NCBI RefSeq assembly: GCF_030272615.1
Contig: NC_081406.1
Coordinates: 266,710,192-266,774,191, forward strand
DNA length: 64,000 nt
Source: Cryptomeria japonica
Lineage: Eukaryota > Streptophyta > Pinopsida > Cupressales > Cupressaceae
Reading direction: 5' to 3'
Part shown: one piece after another, positions 56,861-64,000 of the stretch
Numbering within the stretch: position 1 is the first letter of the stretch
Layout: the number at the start of each line of letters is the position of its first letter
Position numbers and translations under genes: made by a program
The notes under the pieces: generated by a model
What the model saw: the letters and a program-made list of their open reading frames with translations, nothing else
The model's database searches: none
Told to the model about the DNA's origin: nothing

Positions 56861-58230
56861 GGTCAAGCAATTGTTTATACCGACATATGACCTATCAGAG
56901 TCTGAAATGGTGTGTGTTCTCATTGGTCCTGAGTCCCCTTGGTACCAAGAAACCTTTTCTTTCCTCAAAGACAACACCATTCCCCCACACGTCACCAAAA
57001 CCCAACAACAAACCTTCATCCGCTGATGTGCCCATTACACCATCCTTGCAGACACCTTGTTCAGAAGGCATTTTGATGGTTCCCTCCTAAGGTGTTTAGA
57101 TAAACAAGAAGTAGAATGGGCATTACGCGAAGTACACGAGAGTATCTGTGGGGCACACTCAAGTGGACTCACATTGACTAAAAAACTTTTGAGAATAGGA
57201 TACTATTGGCCTAAAATGGAAGAAGATGCATACAACTATGTGAAGAAATGCATCCCTTTCCAGTAGCATGGTGACAAGATTCATGCACCATCACAAGAAT
57301 TGCAGCCATTCATTACACCATGGCCCTTCTCACACTGGGGGCTTGATCTCATTGGGGAAAATCCACCCTTCATCTTCCAACGGACATAAATTCATTATCA
57401 CCGCCACTGAATACTTCACCAAGTGGGTAGAGGCTATCCCTCTTACTCTCACCACCGGCAAGCAAATATCCAAATTTATCCTGAACTACCTAATCTGTCG
57501 GTATGGCATCCCAAAAGTTATCATCACAGATAATGGTAAACAATTTAAAAACCAGGATGTCAAAGAACTCTACCAGAAATTCAACATCCAACACCGCTTC
57601 TCCACTCCATATTACCCCCAAGGCAATGGCCAAGCTGAGGCTTCTAATAAAACCCTAATAAAAATCCTCAAAAAGACAGTCAATGAAGTGGGTCATGATT
57701 GGCACCTCCAAATCCATCCTACATTGTGGGCCTACCGCACCTCCATCCGCACCCCCACAGGTGCCACACTTTATTCCCTAGTATTTGGTTCTGAAGCCAT
57801 CCTTCCCATTGAGTTCGAGATCCCCTCTCTAAGGGTATCACTACAAAACATCCTACCAGAGGAAGAATACAGAATTGCCCACTTACAAGAGCTAGAATTA
57901 TTAGATGAAAGGCGTCTCAAGGCCTTGAATCATCTCCAGGTATATCAAAACCGTCTGCGCATGAGTTATCATAAAAAAGTCAGAACCCGAGAATTCCAAG
58001 TTGGTGATCTTGTCCTCATGGAGAATCAGAAAAATATACAAAATAGAGAAAAGAAAGGCAAGTTCGAGCCTAATTGGCTTGGACCATATGTAATCACAAT
58101 GAAATATGGATCAGGAGCTTATCAGTTGGCTACTCCTGAAGGCGATCCTCTGGATGATCCAATGAATATCATGCACCTCAAAAGATTTTATGCTCAGTCC
58201 TCAGAAAGTCTTAAATTGTCAAAAAAATAA
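56861..58230 (+). pseudogene. pol: Element D integrase with N-terminal connector
   Basis: A connector (VKQLFIPTYDLSESEMVCVL) is followed by a zinc region with HESICGAHSSGLTLTKKLL and a damaged second part (KKCIPFQ-stop-HGD). The core starts HWGLDLIGE, shifts frame near 57358, then continues HKFIITATEYFTKWVEAIPL, VIITDNGKQF and GNGQAEASNK, so D,D,E are present. The C-terminal part is open to TAA 58228 (FQVGDLVLMENQKN, FEPNWLGPYVITMKYGSGAY, MHLKRFYAQSS). Stops lie at 57024 and 57264. Confidence 0.9.
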
Positions 58231-59340
58231 AAAATCAAGAAAAAAATTAAGAAATCAGAAAAAGATCCTGAAAAAATCATCACTTTGGTGAAAACCCGGC
58301 AAATAGGCACCTTATGACACAAGAAAAAATAATTATTAAAAAATCAGAAAAAGAAAGAAAAACAATCCGTCCATTAGTGAAAACCACTTGGTGGTGCTAT
58401 GGACAAGTACCTTGGTGAAAACCTTTGTGCAGGCACCAAGGTAAATAAACGGATCCACTGTCTATCATGTCGATACTACAAATCATCCGCCATCCAGCCC
58501 ACCCATGTGCAACATTGCTTCTTTTCCGCCTCCCAATAAAATATGTGTATGATGATGAGTCTTCACCTGAGTTATGAACAGGGAATGTCCCATTGAAACT
58601 GAGCTTTTATGCCTCTATGTAAGCTTCAAGAAGTCTTGAGCAACAATCCCAAGTCCATCCTAGTTCTACTCTTGGCAAGAGGTATCATTTGGTCGCAAGG
58701 AAGAGACTTGTTAGATTTTGTTAGATCTTTTCATATAGACTTGCATCTTTGCCCTACGACTGCCACTATTTACAACTACCTGGATTCTTTCATATCCAGG
58801 TACATTATGATAGGCGCATACTAGGGCGTATTTCATAGTATGGAATGTTTTGGATGCTTCTTGTATAAACCAGCGACCTAGTACTAGTGTTTACCAACAC
58901 TTACCTTCTCATGTACAAGAGGTATCGGTGTGTTTGAGGGTTTCCTTGCATGAACCCACAACTTTGTATTAGTGTTTCTTAACACTTACATTATTGTGTG
59001 CAAGAAATTCCCGTTTGTCTATAGAGTTAGTCCACGCCCTGGGTTTCTCATGGCATCCTGGTTTCTATAATCAGTGGTGCAAGTTACTCAGGGCAACATC
59101 AAACTAGGTTGGCTCTCCACATTTGTTGTGCACAAAATCTCACCATCATTCCATCAAATCCTAAACTCAATAATCCCATGGAGTTCTCAATTGCCCCCAT
59201 TTTCCTCCGCAGTCTCACATCTCTTATTCTTCTTTCCAAATACCTCACGACTACTTCATAGATCTTCCTCATTTATCCCTTCCACCCTAATTTTTCTTCC
59301 TCTATTTTTCCTCACATAATCAATTCGGATTCTGATTCAT
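58231..59340 (+). other. Element D 3' noncoding region
   Basis: About 1.1 kb with no believable frame. A-rich at 58231-58380, then AAAACCCGGCAAATAGGCACC and similar repeated phrases (CTTGGTGAAAACC). It corresponds to 25095 down to about 23800 in element C. Confidence 0.7.
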
Positions 59341-60064
59341 GTCTTATACAAGATGTATCCTTCCTAAAACCAGACGCTCTGATCATGTCTTATACAGGAT
59401 GAATCCTTCCTAAAACCAGATGTTGTGATCGATCATGTCTTATACATGATGAATCCTTCCTAAAACTAGACATTGTGATCGATCATGTCTTATATAGGAT
59501 GTATCCTTCCTGAAACTAGACACTCTGATCATGTCTTATACAAGATGAATCCTTCCTGAAACCAGACGTTGTGATCGATCATGTCTTATACAGGATGAAT
59601 CCTTTTCTGAAACCAAACGTTGTGATCGATCATGTCTTATACAGGATGTATCCTTCCTGAAACTAGACGCTCCGATCATGTCTTATACAAGATGAATCCT
59701 TCCTGAAACCAGACGTTGTGATCAATCATGTCTTATATAGGATGAATCATTCCTGAAACTAGACGTTGTGATCGATCATGTCTTATACAAGATGAATCCT
59801 TCCTGAAACCAGACGCTTTGATCATGTTTGTCTTATACAGGATGAATCCTTCCTGAAACCAGACGTTGTGATTGATCATGTCTTATATAGGATGAATCCT
59901 TCCTGAAACTAGACATTGTGATCGATCATGTCTTATACAGGATGAATCCTTCTTGAAACCAAACGCTTTAATCATGTTTGTCTTATACAGGATGAATCCT
60001 TCCTAAAACCAGACACTTTGATCATGCTTGTCTTATACAGGATGAATCCTTCCTGAAACTAGAC
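59341..60064 (+). repeat. Fifteen-unit tandem repeat with three-unit higher-order pattern
   Basis: Units of 46 or 50 bp: GTCTTATACAGGATGAATCC then TTCCTGAAACCAGACG then a tail. Short units end GATCAT, long ones GATCGATCAT. The order is short-long-long repeated four times (about 146 bp each), then ends short-short-partial. Element C has three such units (23648-23790, minus strand). Confidence 0.92.
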
Positions 60065-60272
60065 TGAATCTAGATCTTATCAATTGAATCAAATCAAATC
60101 TATCAGGAAATCAATCTCACAATACTCCAAAGATCAATTACCTCAATTGATTTCTCGAGGGAGCATCACCATACCGTAATCTATCAATTAAGAGTCAGTG
60201 CATCCTATCAAACCAATATCAACATCAAACCAAGTTTATTCTTTGAATCAATGCATCATCACACCTCGCTTC

Positions 60273-60286
60273 AAAGAGGGGCAAAA
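60273..60286 (+). other. Polypurine tract of element D
   Basis: AAAGAGGGGCAAAA directly precedes the second LTR; identical to that of element C. Confidence 0.92.
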
Positions 60287-61387
60287 TGTAAACACTTAAA
60301 AATAATTATTTTAATTATTTTTAATGCCTCACATAATTAATTAATTAATTATGTTAATTCAAATTCTCCTCAATATTAATTAAATATAATTAATATTATC
60401 ACTATAGCATGTGATTGATTTATTTAATAAATCAATCCCTTTCTTTATTCTTCTAAAAAATCAAATCCTCACAAATCTTCCTCTTAGCTAATTAATTTCA
60501 ATTAATTAGTTAACCTACATGATTCCTACAAATCATCTTCTTAATTCATCATTAACCTAATAAATTCTTCTAGAAACTCCCTAAACTCACTTAACATTAT
60601 TCTTCTAATTTTTTAATCCCTCCACTCATTCTCTCTCCTAGTCAAATTATCCTAATCTCACCTAACATTTCCACTAATCCCCCTCTTAATGAATCGTTAA
60701 TGGCTAATTAGCATGATTAGCCACAAAGTCAACTCCTTGCTTTTAAATACTCTTTTCCTAGGTGAATGTAAGATTTTCGAAATCTTACATTCCTCCAGGC
60801 ATTCCCTCTCCCAAGGAATTTTTAATTCTTTTTTATTCCTCCAATCCCCATGATATCCTTTTTTGGAGAATTTTTAATTCCTCCAATGCACCTTGTGGAG
60901 TGTGGAGATACAAAATGCCTTTAAGGCATATTTCTTGGTCTCCACACCCTCTCTTGGACCTTGTGCGAGCTCACAAGTAAATCCAAGCTCTTCATCTCGA
61001 ATCCATCCTAGCCATCCGTTTTTCTCTCCTCTTCCTATAAATAAAGGGCTCCATCCCTTCATTCAAAACACCTCAAAATCCAGTAAGCCTATACTGCCCT
61101 TTTGAGCCCAAGAAGTCATCTTGGCAGCTTCATCATTTTCATCCTTATCATCCTCCTAAAATCAATTTCATGTTGTGCACATCATTGGAGAGCCATCCAC
61201 ATCTAGCAATCAAAGGAGCACATCAAGTGGAGCATTATCAAGGGGCGCCTTCACTTCATCAAGCTCAATTTGAAGGAGAAGGTAAAATAGTAAGGTAAAA
61301 TGGTCTTTTCATGCTATTTTAGCATTTTGCAGGTTTATTTTGTTATGTTTTGATCATTTAACCTTCTAATATGTTTTCCCCTCTTCA
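60287..61387 (+). repeat. Element D second LTR
   Basis: 1101 bp, TGTAAACACTTAAAA...CCTCTTCA, partner of 50873-51973. TATA box at 61036. Confidence 0.92.
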
Positions 61388-61390
61388 TTT

Positions 61391-61409
61391 TGGCACGCCC
61401 GGTGGGACC
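61391..61409 (+). other. Second primer-binding site of element D
   Basis: TGGCACGCCCGGTGGGACC, three bases after the second LTR. A 3' LTR would not be followed by a primer site, so a further element copy starts here. Confidence 0.75.
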
Positions 61410-64000
61410 CACGTCCCTAAGAACTAATATTTTTTAAAAAAGTTTTTGTGAGTTGTGAGATGCAGGTTCCAGAATAGAAAAAAATTTATGTTTTTTGCAG
61501 GTTCCAGAATAGTGGCTCTGCATTTCTGCACAACAGCTCCTTATTCTTTTACTTTTCTGCTTCTATTTATTTTTTGTTTCTGTTTCTGTTTCAGCACGAC
61601 AACTCTGTTATCTATTTTGTTTATTTATAATCTGTGTCAAAGTAGGAGAGTATGCTCTTGTCTATATAGACAATCAGAAATACAAACCTTTGGCACTTTT
61701 CTATTCTGTTTAACGCGACTATATGCTCTGACTGCAACAAAGTGTGAAAATAGGAGAGTATGCTCTTGTCTATCTAGACAATCAGAAATCCATATTTTTG
61801 GTACTTTTCTATATGTTTAGTACAACTGTCTGCTCTGTTAATATGTCTGAAATTTGTTAGGCGCTGACAGTAGTCTGCATTTTCTTTTCATTTCGTGGTA
61901 TCTGCTCTGTTTAATCATAATCTGTCTGACCACAGGAAAGTGTGAAAGTAGGAGAATATGCTCTTGTCTATCTAGACAATCAAAAATCAAGACCTTTGGC
62001 ATTTTTTTTTAATTTTGTTTAGTGAGGTCGTCTACTCTGTTAAATCTAGGGCTTCTGTTTGTTTTGTTAAATCCAGGGTTTCTGTCTGCTTTGTTAAATC
62101 TAGGGTTTCTGTTTGCTCTGCTAAATGTAGGGTTTCTATTTTCTCTATTAAATCTAGGGTTTCTGTTTGCTCTGCTAAATCTAGGGTTTCTGTTTGCTCT
62201 GATAAATCTAGGGTTTAAAAAAAAAAAATTCCGTTTTTTCGCCATATCTTCTTTACCTTGACTCCATTTTCCTCCAAACTTCACCAGATTCTCCGCATTG
62301 CCATTTTCCACATTTTCTTCCTTGAGGGCCTTATCCCAAAAATCCATTTTTTGAAGCCTAAATCCCATATTTCTCTATTTTTAGGGTTTGTCATAACTTC
62401 TTCCCCTTTTATCCAATCACCTCCAAATTTTTCCCATATTATCCATCTCCAACTTTTGCTTCTTTTTCCCTCTTTGACAAATTTTCCCATTCCTTCATCT
62501 CTCCTCCAAAATCCCCATTTTTTGCTCGCTTATCCCTTGGAAAGTGGCAAAAAACCTAGTCAAACCCAATTTACCCATCAAAGTTTTCTTCAAATCCACA
62601 TTTGTCATTAGTAAAAAAAAATTTATTTATGTTTTTCTACTTATTCCCAAAAAATCAAAAAAAATAATATTTTGTCATTTTGTTGTCTTTTGCAGGACGC
62701 TTGTTGAAGACTCCATTTTTCAAACTACTAATCAAATTGTTTTGTAGGACGCTTGTTGAAGACTCCATTTTTTTAAAAACTACTAATCAAGTTGTTTTGC
62801 AAGACGCTTGTTGAAGACTCCATTTTTCAAAACTACTAATCAAGTTGTTTTGCAGGTTGCCTAGCTGATTCAACCAAATCTTGTGCATTTATTTAAACTA
62901 GGCACCTAGATATTAATTAAAAAGGAATGAACCATTGTGTTATGTGTCTTTAAGAAAAGTGTAAAGGTAGGAAAGTATGCTCTCGTCTTACTAGACGATC
63001 AGAAATCTAGACCCTCCAACCTTTTCTTGTTTGATTGTGTGTTTACCTCTAGCGGGCCTGCCCTCCCAACTTCCTCTTTGAGAAGGTAAGAGGGGAATGA
63101 CCCAAGTGAGTACACCCGGACCTGGGGTTCCCAACTCACTATAATAAATAGGCCATTGACTACGAAAGGGTTAATGGTTGGGGCTATATGAGATTTCACT
63201 CTCACATTGGGTGCTTAGTAGGGTCCTAGAGATCTCAATCACGCTTGCATTACTACTAAGTTTTTGGTGCTTCGTTGGGCTATAGGCCTCAATTGCGCTT
63301 GCACAACTTCGAAGGGTAGCTTCTAACGGGAAGACTTACTAAACACCTTGTTCATAGTGGCCAAAAACCTTCTAGTCATTGGTGCAGGAGGTCGGACTTC
63401 TGGAGCTGCCCATATTTTTACGGCCCTTAGTAGAGACACAAAGTTCGCCATGAGGAGTTTTCATGGGAATTGATGCTTGGCTGACTCGAGAAATGAGTGT
63501 CATGGAAGGGAGCTAGTGGGGTCAAGCATCTAAGTGTCTGCTCTGGGTAAGCGTAGCTGGGAAACCAATTGGGATTCAATGACTATTGTCCTTGCTAGCC
63601 TTAAGAATGTTGTATATGAGCATGAGTGTGTTTGAGATAATATGCATTTGATCATTGTGTTTGCTTTATTTGATACATATTTGCCAAGAGAAGACTAAAA
63701 ACACATCATTATCCCCAAACAGTTGTCCAAGTCATTACCCACACCAAGTCCCAAAAAATTGCATCAAAGCTTTGTCCATCCCATATTTCATAAGCCTAAG
63801 AGAGAAGCTAAGAGTATGTCCTCTCCATCAACATTTAAGTTTGTCCTTTGAAACACCAACTATCGTCCAAATCAGGGTGGTCATATCCCTTCATACAACT
63901 TGCCATTCGAATCGATCCTTCATGTTGATACCAAAGACAACCTAGTCATCAAATTTCTTCTAAACCATCACTATCATACCTCCTCCATCAATCATCCTCA
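61410..64000 (+). other. Second copy of the element D leader, cut by the window end
   Basis: Matches 51996-54650 throughout: the hairpin units, the minisatellite (seven units at 62037-62218), the TTGTTGAAGACTCC units and the conserved block. One short deletion lies near 63717. Gag would begin beyond the window. Confidence 0.9.

Larger units (their letters stand above)
50873..64000 (+). mobile_element. Element D: Ty3/Gypsy (Tat-type), internally deleted, with LTR-leader repeated
   Basis: Order: LTR (50873-51973), primer site, ~2.7-kb leader, gag start, deletion, RT, degenerate Ty3 RNase H, aRH, INT, noncoding, tandem array, polypurine tract, second LTR (60287-61387), then a second copy of the leader to the window end. 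An element inserted singly would end at the second LTR. Two elements sharing one LTR, the product of LTR-LTR recombination or template switching, would look like this. The left end sits in the RT of Copia F. Confidence 0.88.

Noticed and set aside
59341-60064. Regular repeats of 46-50 bp that might suggest a CRISPR array
   Set aside because: Repeats are directly adjacent without unique spacers, and the context is a plant retrotransposon.

Overview
This window looks like intergenic DNA from a plant with a large genome, possibly a gymnosperm, although the sequence alone cannot fix the species. I see no intact host gene, tRNA, rRNA or CRISPR array. Almost everything is a nest of decayed transposable elements: four Ty3/Gypsy elements (A to D), two Ty1/Copia elements (E, F), one terminal-inverted-repeat DNA element (G), and an unresolved insertion (X).

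Layout. 1-2600 and 10563-20650 hold element A (plus strand; its 5' end lies before the window). Its gag-pol frame is cut inside the protease by complete element B (2601-10557; 5-bp target duplication CCACT). B has gag and a protease-like region but no polymerase. A carries its archaeal-type RNase H (aRH) upstream of the reverse transcriptase (RT), and a further open frame of 1214 codons (16071-19712) downstream of integrase (INT). A abuts the 5'-truncated LTR of Copia element E (20651-39239). E's gag is interrupted by minus-strand Ty3 element C (22221-34541). C has lost its RT core and holds insertion X (about 27141-31142). E itself sits in the gag of Copia element F (39240-39428, then 49567-50872). 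F's gag is also split by element G (39429-49563), which carries 25-bp imperfect TIRs, a likely 3-bp duplication GGT, fifteen palindromes near its right end, about 1.5 kb of TATG/ACAC microsatellite and a decayed minus-strand gene. F's RT is cut by element D (50873 to beyond the window). D is a relative of C; it has a large internal deletion and a second LTR that is followed by a second leader.

Relative age. By nesting, F is oldest; E, G and D are in F; A and C are in E; B is in A; X is in C. B's two LTRs look nearly identical, and E's are visibly more diverged, which agrees.

How the parts relate. C and D share their gene order (RT, degenerate Ty3 RNase H, aRH, INT), polypurine tract and a 46-50-bp tandem repeat, so they belong to one family. 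A, C and D all carry the aRH typical of plant Tat-type Ty3 elements, but at two different places in pol. Most breaks in A, B and D are single in-frame stops, many explicable as C-to-T or G-to-A changes, as expected of silenced, methylated elements. The least ordinary features are A's extra ORF and its promoter-like block, the polymerase-less element B with a probable tRNA-Trp primer site, the palindrome array of G, and repeated hairpins with compensatory base changes in the leader of D.
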